From the NCBI GenBank assembly GCA_031283745.1, contig JAITBH010000063.1, positions 1-7,410 of the forward strand: a stretch of 7,410 bases of DNA, read 5' to 3'. The stretch's first letter is position 1; every line of letters starts with the position of its first letter. Under the pieces are notes generated by a model. It was given only the letters and a program-made list of their open reading frames with translations, had not been told where the DNA came from and made no database searches. The DNA is from Candidatus Ectomicrobium neotermitis (GTDB lineage Bacteria; Elusimicrobiota; Endomicrobiia; Endomicrobiales; Endomicrobiaceae). Below, piece after piece: positions 1-6,124 of the stretch. The translations under genes and the position numbers were made by a program.

Positions 1-318
1 GTTGCAGCTTTTGAGGTAGGCAGGGCAGAGCTGAAACCATTTTATAGGAGAAGAATTCTCAAACAGGCTATGGATTTAAGCGAGACATCTTTTACCCACA
101 TCGTGATTGAAGGTCATACGGACTCGACAGGTTCTGATGAAACAAACAGGGTGCTTTCGATAAAGAGAGCCGAAGCTGTCTATAATGCTTTCCTTGAAGT
201 TGGCATTCCAGCCGATAAGTTGAGTTTTGTGGGTTTTGGTTCAACAATGCCCATATCAAGCAATGCCACTCCGGAGGGCAGAGAAGCAAATCGTCGTGTT
301 GATATTTATGTGGAGTAA
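1..318 (+). CDS. OmpA-family C-terminal peptidoglycan-binding domain, 3' part of gene
   Basis: The frame is open from the first base, so the gene starts upstream. The first in-window ATG (position 70) lies inside the domain and is not the real start. The visible 105 residues make up most of an OmpA/MotB-like domain. They begin with a FEVGRAELKP strand (the usual F-x-x-G-x-A-x-L pattern), then IEGHTDSTGSDETN, then an SIKRAEAVYNAF helix, then the closing EANRRVDIYVE strand. In this family the Asp of the HTD segment and the Arg of NRRV hold the diaminopimelate of peptidoglycan, and both are present. The protein therefore probably anchors an outer-membrane or periplasmic protein to the cell wall. 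Whether the missing part is a beta-barrel, a lipoprotein (Pal-like) or something else cannot be told. The gene converges on rpoD and ends 40 bases before a shared terminator. Confidence 0.93.
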   Translation, partial: VAAFEVGRAELKPFYRRRILKQAMDLSETSFTHIVIEGHTDSTGSDETNRVLSIKRAEAVYNAFLEVGIPADKLSFVGFGSTMPISSNATPEGREANRRVDIYVE

Positions 319-357
319 GTAAAGTCCGCAAAGAAAGTTAAAACTAAATAGACGCAT

Positions 358-400
358 AAAAAAAACCTATGTTTTGGTAATTTCAAAACATAGGTTTTTT
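358..400. terminator. Bidirectional intrinsic terminator between the OmpA-like gene and rpoD
   Basis: A perfect 17-bp inverted repeat (360-376 with 384-400) encloses a 7-base loop. The stem has A-runs on the left and T-runs on the right, so each strand reads a hairpin ending in a U-tract. It lies in the 109-bp gap between two convergent genes, where it can end the OmpA-like transcript on the plus strand and the rpoD operon on the minus strand. Confidence 0.93.
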
Positions 401-427
401 ATTTGTCCGCCGATTTTTTTCTTTTGC

Positions 428-2152
428 CTAACTATCCAAATACTCTCTCAAGGCTCTACTTCTTGAAGGGTGCCTCAATTTCCTGATGGCTTTTGCCTCA
501 ATCTGCCTCACCCTTTCTCTTGTTACCCCAAACTTTTTGCCTACCTCTTCTAAAGTGCTGGGATAGCCAATTCCAATTCCATACCTCAAACTAATAATGT
601 CTGCCTCTCGCGGGGTGAGCGTGTTTAAGAGCTTTTGAAGATCCAGCTGCAACCTATATTGCTGCGTCTTTGCAACCGGGCTTGGGCTGGAAAGATCTTC
701 TATAAAGTCCTCGACTTTTGAGTCCTCATCATCCCGCAACGGGGAGGCAAGAGAAATTGGTTCCTGCATCATTTTCAAAATTCGTCTTATCCTATCCGTC
801 GAAAGCCTTAAACTTTTTGAATATTCCTCAACAGTAGGTTCGCGACCAACATCCTGCTGAAATCTCTTTTTGTATTTCGTTAGCTTAGAGATGAGTTCTT
901 TCATATGAACAGGAATTCTTATCGTTCTTGACTGATCAGCAATGGCTCGGTTTATGGACTGCCTAATCCACCAAGTGGCATAAGTCGAAAACTTAAAACC
1001 CCTTTTCCACTCAAATTTTTCCACTGCCTTTGAAAGTCCCAAATTTCCTTCCTGAATCAAGTCCGAAAGTTCCAAATTGCTTATGCCCACATGCTTTTTA
1101 GCGATGGAAACCACTAGCCTAAAGTTTGCCTCAATCAGTTTCTTTTTATCCCTAAGGATTATTTCCTCAAGCTTTCTAATGCTCCTGTCCGTCTCAATCA
1201 TCTCATCAGGCGTGATAACAAAACTCGTCTCCAGATTGATTTGCTTTGTATAAGCTGCTTCTGCCTCAGCCAAATCCGTCTCAAGATCCGTAATGTCTGT
1301 TTCTATCTCTTTCTTAAAATCCAGCAAGCTGATCTTTTGCTCAACGAGTTCTCTGTAAAGTTCCCCAACTTTAGGAATTGGGTTTTTATATTTCTTTTCA
1401 AAACGACGAATAATATCCCTCGTCTCATTAAGCTTTTGAGCAGCAGTTTTGATCTTGTTTGTCAGCCTTTTGATCTTGTCTTGATTAAGATTAAGCCCAG
1501 AAACTAATGTCAATATCCTAGATTTCACCTGAGCTATTTTCTTTTCATTCTTTTCTTTGAGGTCTTTGGTTATGTCTGGTTCTTGCAACTTTTTTTGGCA
1601 GACAATAATTGTTTTTTCGTGGGTATTTATTTCCTGCACGGCTTTCTTAATTTTTAAGCCCATATTCCGCAGCTGAGATTTAGACTTTCTGCCTCTGGGC
1701 ATCAGCTCTTTAGGTGTCATCTCTTGCTGGTTAATCAATGTCTCCCAATTTCTTATCTCATTGATGATAAGAGGGGATTCTAAAACTATGGACTGCAACA
1801 GTTTTTCATTCTCCCGAACATTCCGTGCAAGCTCAATCTCGTGAGGTCTTTCTAAAAGAGGAACCCGGGACATCTCGTTGAGATATGTCCTTATCGAGCT
1901 AACATCCTCATCGCTTTGTGAAACCTTAACTTCTACTTCTAAAGCCTTGCCCTGTTTAAGGGGCCTTGTCGGCAAATCCCTATTTTCAACAACATCAATG
2001 TTCATTTCACTCAAAACATCGAAAAATTTTTCAATCTTTTTTAACGAAACTTTGTCCGCAGGTAAGAGATTGTTTATTTCGTCATAAGTAAGGCAACCCT
2101 GCTCTTTACCGAGTTCAATTAAATCTTGAAAAACATCTTGTTTTTTCATCAT
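428..2152 (-). CDS. rpoD: Primary RNA polymerase sigma factor RpoD (sigma-70)
   Basis: Housekeeping sigma factor that directs RNA polymerase to -10/-35 promoters. All group 1 domains are present in 574 residues. Region 1.1 (about 5-58) has GKEQGCLTYDEIN. Region 1.2 is at about 83-118. A long charged, probably coiled-coil non-conserved region (about 120-320) includes MTPKELMPRGRKSK. Region 2 (about 335-425) has NFRLVVSIAKK, DLIQEGN and FKFSTYATWWIRQ, then IRIPVHMKE. Region 3 is at about 430-500. Region 4 (about 505-565) carries the helix-turn-helix TLEEVGKKFGVTRERVRQIE. Within region 2.4 Asn401 replaces the usual Thr (E. coli T440). It is the last gene of the operon. Its first ATG abuts the dnaG stop codon, and its AAGGAG ribosome site (2157-2162) lies within the dnaG end. 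The second ATG (2149) is 7 bases from that site and the first only 4, so the start may be either. The stop is TAG, followed by the shared terminator. Confidence 0.98.
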   Translation of the reverse strand: MMKKQDVFQDLIELGKEQGCLTYDEINNLLPADKVSLKKIEKFFDVLSEMNIDVVENRDLPTRPLKQGKALEVEVKVSQSDEDVSSIRTYLNEMSRVPLLERPHEIELARNVRENEKLLQSIVLESPLIINEIRNWETLINQQEMTPKELMPRGRKSKSQLRNMGLKIKKAVQEINTHEKTIIVCQKKLQEPDITKDLKEKNEKKIAQVKSRILTLVSGLNLNQDKIKRLTNKIKTAAQKLNETRDIIRRFEKKYKNPIPKVGELYRELVEQKISLLDFKKEIETDITDLETDLAEAEAAYTKQINLETSFVITPDEMIETDRSIRKLEEIILRDKKKLIEANFRLVVSIAKKHVGISNLELSDLIQEGNLGLSKAVEKFEWKRGFKFSTYATWWIRQSINRAIADQSRTIRIPVHMKELISKLTKYKKRFQQDVGREPTVEEYSKSLRLSTDRIRRILKMMQEPISLASPLRDDEDSKVEDFIEDLSSPSPVAKTQQYRLQLDLQKLLNTLTPREADIISLRYGIGIGYPSTLEEVGKKFGVTRERVRQIEAKAIRKLRHPSRSRALREYLDS

Positions 2153-3889
2153 TTATCTCCTTGACCCTTTTAATTTTCTTACCAAATCTTGGTATTTGTT
2201 AAGAGTGTCGTAATTCTTTTCTTTCTGTCCGCTCATCATCATATCAACGTCTTTTTTTAGCTCTCCACACTTTCTTTTTAGGCGAATTTTGTTGAGGTCC
2301 CTAAGTAAAGTTTCAAAAGCAATGTGGGTGTTATAGTTTGGAGGGTTTGAAGCCAAAATATCAAATCTCAGCCTCTCATCATCTCCTAAAGCATTCATAA
2401 TTTTTAGATTGTCTTTTCCCGCAAGTGCTAAATCAAAAACTCTCTTGCAAAACGGATCCTCAAAAGTGTTTTCAAGCTCCTTTGTCAGAAATTTCTTGTC
2501 AAACAAAACTATCTTTATCAACTCCTCCTCAGCTGAACACAAAACCGGGTTTTTCTGCGGCACCTGATTTTGCGTCTCCTCCGTAGCCCTTTGATACTGC
2601 AAAGGCTTTTTATTTCTATTTGCAAAATCCCTTCTCAAAACTGCCTCCTGAACTCCAAACCTCTGTGCTGTCGTTTTTATCCACTCATCTTGAACAATCT
2701 CGTCTGCGGCTTTTGATATAAAAATCAAAACCTCAGCAATAGCTTTTGCTTTGCTCTCGGCAGAAGTAATGTTTTTTGAGTGAGTGTCGATTATAAACTC
2801 AATCGGGTTTTTAGCAGTGCTTTTGACCATTTTCAAAAACTCGTCCTTGCCGTATTTGATCAAAAACTCGTCGGCATCAATGTTTTCAGGCAAAGCTGAC
2901 ACTGTCGTTTCAAGAGAAGAGTTTTCAATAAGGCACTCAAGAGCTTTCTGTGCCGCATTTCTGCCCGCATCATCAGAATCAAAGAGAATCGTAACTTTGT
3001 CGGCATACCGTGCAATCGTTTTTGCATGAAAAACAGAAAAAGCCGTTCCCAAGGGGGCAACGGCTCCTGATACTCCGAACTGATAGGGCATAATTGCATC
3101 CATATAGCCCTCTAAGACGATGATCGCTCTCTCTTTTCTCGTTTGCGGCAAAGTCTGAAACAGCCCATAAAGGTTTGCTGACTTAGAAAACAGAATTGTC
3201 TCGGGCGTGTTTAAGTATTTCGGGGTTTTCTCAGCAGAAAGCGTCCTGCCCCCTAAAGCAACAACCCTGCCCTGAAGGTCAAAAATCGGGAAAACAATTC
3301 TCTCTGACATATATTCAAACAAGCCTGACTGCCCCATCCTCACCACTCCAGCCTTTATAAGGTTTTGCATATCGACAGATTTTTTTGCGGCAGCTTTTAT
3401 CAGTAGCCCCGTCGGTGCATACCCAAGTTTGAATGTCTTTATGCTCTCATCGTTTATCCCTCTTGAGTAAAGATACTGCCTTGCCTGCTGGGACTTTGAA
3501 CTTTTGAGCAGGCACTTGTGATAAAAGTTTGCTGCACTTTCGAGAATATCAAACAGAATGGTTTTCTGTGAGAAACTTGCAGACTCAACTCCGCTTTTTG
3601 GAATTTCAATGGATGCCCTTTGTGCAAGTTTTTTGACAGCCTCTATCCAACTGATATTGTCCATCATCTGCACAAACTTAAAAACATCTCCAGCGGCATT
3701 ACATCCAAAACACTTGAAAATTCCTCTCTGCGGGCTGATACTAAAGGAAGGGGTTTTTTCGTGGTGAAAGGGGCAGCAGGCTTTCCAATCATGACCCGAC
3801 CGCTTTAAGTCAGGCAAATACTCTCTTGCAACTGACTCCAAATCATTTGAAGTTTTGATTCTGTCTAAAATTTCTTCTGGTATTGCCAT
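2153..3889 (-). CDS. dnaG: DNA primase DnaG
   Basis: Makes the RNA primers for lagging-strand DNA synthesis at the replication fork, recruited by the DnaB helicase. At 578 residues it has the normal family length. The N-terminal CHC2 zinc finger is complete (Cys39, His42, Cys60, Cys63; CPFHHEKTPSFS and FKCFGC). The catalytic core follows, with SERIVFPIFD at about 195-204. The TOPRIM metal site shows EGYMD (Glu260) and DSDDAG (Asp304, Asp306), with VAPLGTA between them. The C-terminal part (about 450-575) is diverged but has the length and helical look of the helicase-binding domain. The MAIPEEILDRIK start is typical of primases. The gene starts 2 bases after the NIF3-like stop. The nearest AAGGAA (3902-3907) is 12 bases from the ATG, which is long, so translation may depend on coupling with the gene upstream. 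Confidence 0.98.
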   Translation of the reverse strand: MAIPEEILDRIKTSNDLESVAREYLPDLKRSGHDWKACCPFHHEKTPSFSISPQRGIFKCFGCNAAGDVFKFVQMMDNISWIEAVKKLAQRASIEIPKSGVESASFSQKTILFDILESAANFYHKCLLKSSKSQQARQYLYSRGINDESIKTFKLGYAPTGLLIKAAAKKSVDMQNLIKAGVVRMGQSGLFEYMSERIVFPIFDLQGRVVALGGRTLSAEKTPKYLNTPETILFSKSANLYGLFQTLPQTRKERAIIVLEGYMDAIMPYQFGVSGAVAPLGTAFSVFHAKTIARYADKVTILFDSDDAGRNAAQKALECLIENSSLETTVSALPENIDADEFLIKYGKDEFLKMVKSTAKNPIEFIIDTHSKNITSAESKAKAIAEVLIFISKAADEIVQDEWIKTTAQRFGVQEAVLRRDFANRNKKPLQYQRATEETQNQVPQKNPVLCSAEEELIKIVLFDKKFLTKELENTFEDPFCKRVFDLALAGKDNLKIMNALGDDERLRFDILASNPPNYNTHIAFETLLRDLNKIRLKRKCGELKKDVDMMMSGQKEKNYDTLNKYQDLVRKLKGSRR

Positions 3890-3891
3890 TG

Positions 3892-4848
3892 TTATCTTTT
3901 ATTCCTTCTAAATCCCGATGTTTCTATAAACTTAATCTCTCCGTATTTTCTTTCCAACTTATCAAACATCAAATTCAACCCTAAATTGTCTGATGAGATA
4001 TGCCCCGCCATAACCACATTGAGGTTTTGCTTTCTGGCTGCCTCCACTGCTTTTTCGTCTAAGTGCATCGTCAGTATCGTCCCAACTTTTGCCTTTGCCA
4101 AGTATTTGTATATCTCAACAGGCCCCTCAAAACCCCCCGTCATATCCACAAAAACCTTCCCACATCTTGAATACTCATCACCCAAAACTATCTCGGGGGA
4201 GTGACCCTCTTTAGCAGCTGTCAAATATTCTTTTTGCCTGCTTAAAAAACTTAAAATATCACCTATATATTGCGGTTCAATCCTATCGATCTCCCTCTGT
4301 AAAAAAGCAGCCACTTGATTGTCAGCCACAGTATGAGCAGTCATAAAAGGTATTTCCAGCAATCGGGCTGCATCGACAACCCTTTGCGTATTTGACGGCT
4401 GAATGGAACTGTGAACTCTTTTTACGGCAGGATCGATGATTTTCTCGGCAATATTTATCGGCACACCGAACTTATGGAGTATGTCAGCCTGCATATACCC
4501 AATCTTTGCAAAAGTCGCAGATGCAAAACCTGTCGGATGATGGGATATAGCAACATCGATACTTTTGCCCGAATTGATCAGGGTTTTTGCCAGTAACAGC
4601 TCCGGAACCCCCACATCAATTCCCACAAGAACACTCTTAACCTCCGTCTCCTCTTCTCCATAAAGGATTCGAGAATCATAATAAGGATTCTTCATGCTCT
4701 CTTGGTCAAAAAGAGATTTCCTTGTGTCAGACAGCGAGTAATACTTCCTAATGATTAGCTCCAAACTCTGATTTACAGCAGGTTTTCCTCTGGGATCGAC
4801 ATTGATTGCTTCCTGCACAAAAAACTTCTGCATTTCGCCTAATTTCAT
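3892..4848 (-). CDS. NIF3-like metal-binding family protein (NGG1p-interacting factor 3 family)
   Basis: Recognised by ISHHP (residues 101-105) near the middle and by VMAGHISSDNLGLN (279-292) near the C-terminus. These are the two paired metal-binding signatures of the NIF3/DUF34 family; the histidines at 103, 104 and 283 are likely ligands of a two-metal centre. Members are cytosolic and widespread. Some have been linked to GTP cyclohydrolase-like or hydrolytic activity, but the reaction of most is unsettled and I assign none here. At 318 residues it is longer than the compact (about 250-residue) bacterial forms. The additional sequence includes an N-terminal helical stretch (about 1-65). 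The start is supported by a GGGGG ribosome site (4855-4859) 6 bases before the ATG. It sits between rpsU and dnaG with only 2 bases to dnaG, so it is part of the macromolecular-synthesis operon. Confidence 0.88.
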   Translation of the reverse strand: MKLGEMQKFFVQEAINVDPRGKPAVNQSLELIIRKYYSLSDTRKSLFDQESMKNPYYDSRILYGEEETEVKSVLVGIDVGVPELLLAKTLINSGKSIDVAISHHPTGFASATFAKIGYMQADILHKFGVPINIAEKIIDPAVKRVHSSIQPSNTQRVVDAARLLEIPFMTAHTVADNQVAAFLQREIDRIEPQYIGDILSFLSRQKEYLTAAKEGHSPEIVLGDEYSRCGKVFVDMTGGFEGPVEIYKYLAKAKVGTILTMHLDEKAVEAARKQNLNVVMAGHISSDNLGLNLMFDKLERKYGEIKFIETSGFRRNKR

Positions 4849-4888
4849 TGATTACCCCCTTTTAGGATTTTGATGTAACAAACAAAGA

Positions 4889-4921
4889 GAGCTATATCCT
4901 CGAATTTTCAAAGATATGCTC
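4889..4921 (-). terminator. Possible weak hairpin between rpsU and the NIF3-like gene (attenuator-like)
   Basis: An imperfect inverted repeat (4889-4898 with 4913-4921, one bulged base, loop of about 14) lies in the 96-bp gap after rpsU. On the minus strand it is followed by a T-rich stretch (TCTCTTTGTTTGTT) rather than a clean U-tract. E. coli has a partial terminator after rpsU in the same operon that lowers dnaG expression relative to S21. This hairpin lies in the matching place, but the match in role is inference. Confidence 0.3.
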
Positions 4922-4944
4922 CCTTTATTTACGACCTATCCACC

Positions 4945-5145
4945 TTATTTGCTGTTTTCTTTAAGCATTTTGCGTCTAATTTTCCTCTTCGTTTCTGCCA
5001 ACTTCTCTTTTTTGACTACGCTTGGAGCCTTGTAAAACTCCCTTTTCTTTATCTCCTGCATAATTCCGCTTCTCTCGCATTCTCTCTTAAATCGTCTTAA
5101 AGCTTCGTCAATTGTCTCTCCTTCTCTGATTTTCACTTGCGCCAT
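4945..5145 (-). CDS. rpsU: Small-subunit ribosomal protein S21 (bS21)
   Basis: A 66-residue, very basic protein of the 30S subunit, which in bacteria helps mRNA binding near the anti-Shine-Dalgarno region. The sequence is a full-length S21. VKIREGETIDEALRRFKREC is the conserved N-terminal part. It is followed by a KREFYKAPSVVKKEK segment and the Arg/Lys-rich tail (KRKIRRKML). It is the first gene of the classical rpsU-dnaG-rpoD group, here with a NIF3-like gene after it. No good Shine-Dalgarno stands at the usual distance. The nearest is AAAGGGG (5160-5166), about 14 bases before the ATG, with an A-rich stretch between. A small hairpin (5188-5204) lies farther up the leader. Confidence 0.97.
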   Translation of the reverse strand: MAQVKIREGETIDEALRRFKRECERSGIMQEIKKREFYKAPSVVKKEKLAETKRKIRRKMLKENSK

Positions 5146-5187
5146 TTGTTTTTTTCACACCCCTTTCTTTATCGAAAAAGTTTTTTT

Positions 5188-5204
5188 GCACTCACTTTGA
5201 GTGC
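5188..5204. repeat. Small perfect hairpin in the rpsU leader region
   Basis: GCACTC (5188-5193) and GAGTGC (5199-5204) form a 6-bp stem around a 5-base loop. The right arm is the first bases of the tandem repeat array; the left arm lies outside it. On the minus strand it is followed by an A-run, so it does not look like a terminator for HIT transcripts. It could fold in the 5' leader of rpsU mRNA when the message comes from upstream. Confidence 0.5.
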
Positions 5205-5372
5205 TTTGAGCCTTTATTTAGCAGCCGGGCATCCGTTTCGGCATTTAGCAGCCAGCCCCCTCGAGTGCTTTGAGTCTTTATTTAGCAGCCGGGCATCCGT
5301 TTCGGCATTTAGCAACCAGCCCCCCTCGAGTGCTTTGAGTCTTTATTTAGCAAGCGGGCATCTGTTTCGGCA
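5199..5372. repeat. Tandem array of a 64-65 bp unit, 2 full and 1 partial copies
   Basis: Copies begin with GAGTGCTTTGAG at 5199, 5263 and 5328. Copies 1 (5199-5262) and 2 (5263-5327) are nearly identical, differing by a C/T, a G/A and one added C. Copy 3 (5328-5372) matches over about 45 bases and then stops. Inside each unit TTTAGCAGCC or a close variant occurs twice. The unit length is not a multiple of three. A plus-strand reading frame through the array (5137-5418) changes phase at each copy, so it is not a protein-coding repeat. The array fills most of the space between HIT and rpsU. Part of the unit resembles the 3' end of the HIT gene (see findings). Confidence 0.93.
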
Positions 5373-5376
5373 CCCT

Positions 5377-5404
5377 CTTTGTTTAGCCGGGAGTCCATTT
5401 CAGC
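5377..5404. repeat. Degenerate repeat-unit copy overlapping the HIT 3' end
   Basis: Compared with 5212-5242 of repeat copy 1, this segment matches at 23 of 28 aligned positions plus one 3-base gap. Read on the minus strand it covers the last HIT codons (LKWTPG) and the stop. The corresponding array copies would read PKRMPGC and then the same TAA. The similarity is counted by eye. Confidence 0.6.
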
Positions 5405-5730
5405 TCCCTGCCGCCTAATAAGTGATAATGAAGATGACCGACTGTCTGCCCGCCATTTTGCCCACAATTTAATATCACTCTAAATCCATCCTTCATTTGA
5501 GGGATTTTTCTTGATATTTCCGCTATGACTACCTGTAAATGACCAAGCAAATCTTGGTCGGCTGCGGATACTTCGGATAACTTATTAATGTGGAGTTTTG
5601 GGATTACTATGATGTGGATTGGTGCTCGTGGGGATAAATCTGAGAATGCTATGGCAGTTTCGTCTTCATATATTATGGTTGCTGGGACCTCTTTTTTGGC
5701 TATTTTGCAGAAAATACAGTCTTTTTCCAT
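5383..5730 (-). CDS. HIT-family nucleotide-binding hydrolase (HinT/PKCI-like)
   Basis: A 115-residue protein of the histidine-triad superfamily. It has the N-terminal CIFCKI (Cys5, Cys8), then YEDETAIAF and DLSPRAPIHIIVIPK. The catalytic triad motif is GHLHYHLLGG (His99, His101, His103), and the protein ends in the usual GGR-x-L-x-W-x-PG tail. HinT-branch enzymes are small cytosolic homodimers that hydrolyse nucleoside phosphoramidates and acyl-adenylates such as aminoacyl-AMP; the exact substrate here is inferred. The length is normal, so the C-terminus is intact although the repeat array resembles it. The start is supported by a G-rich ribosome site (5737-5742, GAG then six G) 6 bases before the ATG. 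It is the first gene after the promoter at 5761-5789. Its 237-bp gap to rpsU is filled mostly by repeats. Confidence 0.95.
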   Translation of the reverse strand: MEKDCIFCKIAKKEVPATIIYEDETAIAFSDLSPRAPIHIIVIPKLHINKLSEVSAADQDLLGHLQVVIAEISRKIPQMKDGFRVILNCGQNGGQTVGHLHYHLLGGRELKWTPG

Positions 5731-5760
5731 CGCTTGCCCCCCTCTCTTAATGTTGAGGCG

Positions 5761-5789
5761 ATAATACCACTTTTACTCTAAAAACTCAA
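5761..5789 (-). promoter_or_regulatory. Sigma-70 promoter upstream of the HIT gene
   Basis: On the minus strand TTGAGT (5784-5789) and TATTAT (5761-5766) are separated by exactly 17 bases, a close match to TTGACA-17-TATAAT. Transcription should begin around 5754, giving a leader of about 24 bases before the HIT ATG. No clear terminator was found between HIT and rpsU, so this promoter may also feed the rpsU-NIF3-dnaG-rpoD operon. Confidence 0.72.
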
Positions 5790-5797
5790 TGCGTTTT

Positions 5798-5811
5798 GGG
5801 GTCTCGACCCC
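5798..5811. promoter_or_regulatory. Perfect palindrome just upstream of the HIT -35 box, possible operator
   Basis: GGGGTC (5798-5803) and GACCCC (5806-5811) form a perfect inverted repeat with a 2-base centre, 8 bases upstream of the HIT -35 element. The position suits an activator or repressor site. No known regulator motif was recognised. Confidence 0.4.
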
Positions 5812-5814
5812 CCT

Positions 5815-5843
5815 CGTTTTGGCAGCAAAACGGAGTGTTTTGC
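5815..5843. repeat. Two overlapping, mutually exclusive hairpins
   Basis: CGTTTTG (5815-5821) pairs with CAAAACG (5826-5832) around a 4-base loop. GCAAAAC (5825-5831) pairs with GTTTTGC (5837-5843) around a 5-base loop. Both stems are 7 bp and share the middle CAAAAC segment, so only one can form at a time. The region lies upstream of the HIT promoter and about 280 bases before the adhesin start. The flanks (CCCCCCTCG and GAGTGTTTTG) resemble the junction of the tandem array units. Confidence 0.55.
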
Positions 5844-6078
5844 CCATTCCCTTCCCTCAAGTTTTCCACTGATGCCCATTTAGTATTAGCTATGAACTTC
5901 TTGTGAATATCTTGTGAGTTGCTGAATGTTTAACAAAAACGCCAAAAGAAAAAAATTTGTGTGTATGTCTATTAAAAACTCCGAAAAACCGTGCAATTCA
6001 TATATAAAGATACTCACACTATGAGTAATCCACACTGAGTATAATTTTGATTTTTTGCTGTAGTATCCACAAAATCAG

Positions 6079-6106
6079 TTGATAAATCTGTTGAAAATTT
6101 GCTAAT
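6079..6106 (+). promoter_or_regulatory. Weak candidate promoter for the adhesin gene
   Basis: TTGATA (6079-6084), a 16-base spacer and GCTAAT (6101-6106) give a partial sigma-70 match with a start near 6113. The competing candidate is the perfect TATAAT at 6040-6045, which has no convincing -35 at 17 bases and might depend on an activator at the TGAGTA sites around it. Neither is secure. Confidence 0.27.
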
Positions 6107-6124
6107 TGTATCCATGTGAACGCT

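Larger units (their letters stand above)
5731..6124. other. Divergent intergenic region between HIT and the adhesin gene
   Basis: No gene was seen in these 394 bases. The left third holds the HIT promoter, a palindrome and two alternative hairpins. The rest is AT-rich. It contains degenerate tandem repeats: CTTGTGAATAT/CTTGTGAGTTG at 5900-5921, CACACT-containing units at 6015-6045, and TCAGTTGATAAA/TCTGTTGAAAAT at 6075-6098. An inverted repeat TACTCA/TGAGTA (6011-6016, 6022-6027) has a further TGAGTA at 6036-6041 that overlaps a perfect TATAAT (6040-6045). Three sequences one base from the DnaA-box consensus lie at 5902-5910, 6026-6034 and 6063-6071. Confidence 0.7.

Noticed and set aside
1241..1507. 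Plus-strand reading frame opposite the rpoD non-conserved region
   Set aside because: It is antisense to an intact, clearly recognised rpoD. Similar shadows opposite dnaG and the NIF3-like gene were dropped for the same reason.
5188..5204. Terminator after the HIT gene
   Set aside because: The 6-bp stem is followed by A residues, not a U-tract, on the minus strand, so it is not a convincing terminator.
5199..5372. CRISPR-like array
   Set aside because: The copies are directly tandem over their full 64-65 bp with no unique spacers between short repeats.
5137..5418. Plus-strand reading frame of 93 codons across the tandem repeats
   Set aside because: The repeat unit is 64-65 bp, so each copy is read in a different phase. 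The frame also overlaps the rpsU start and the HIT 3' end on the other strand, and the product is low-complexity.
5895..6110. Firm call of a chromosomal replication origin
   Set aside because: Only three DnaA-like boxes, each with a mismatch, and no dnaA or dnaN nearby. It is kept only as a low-interest observation.
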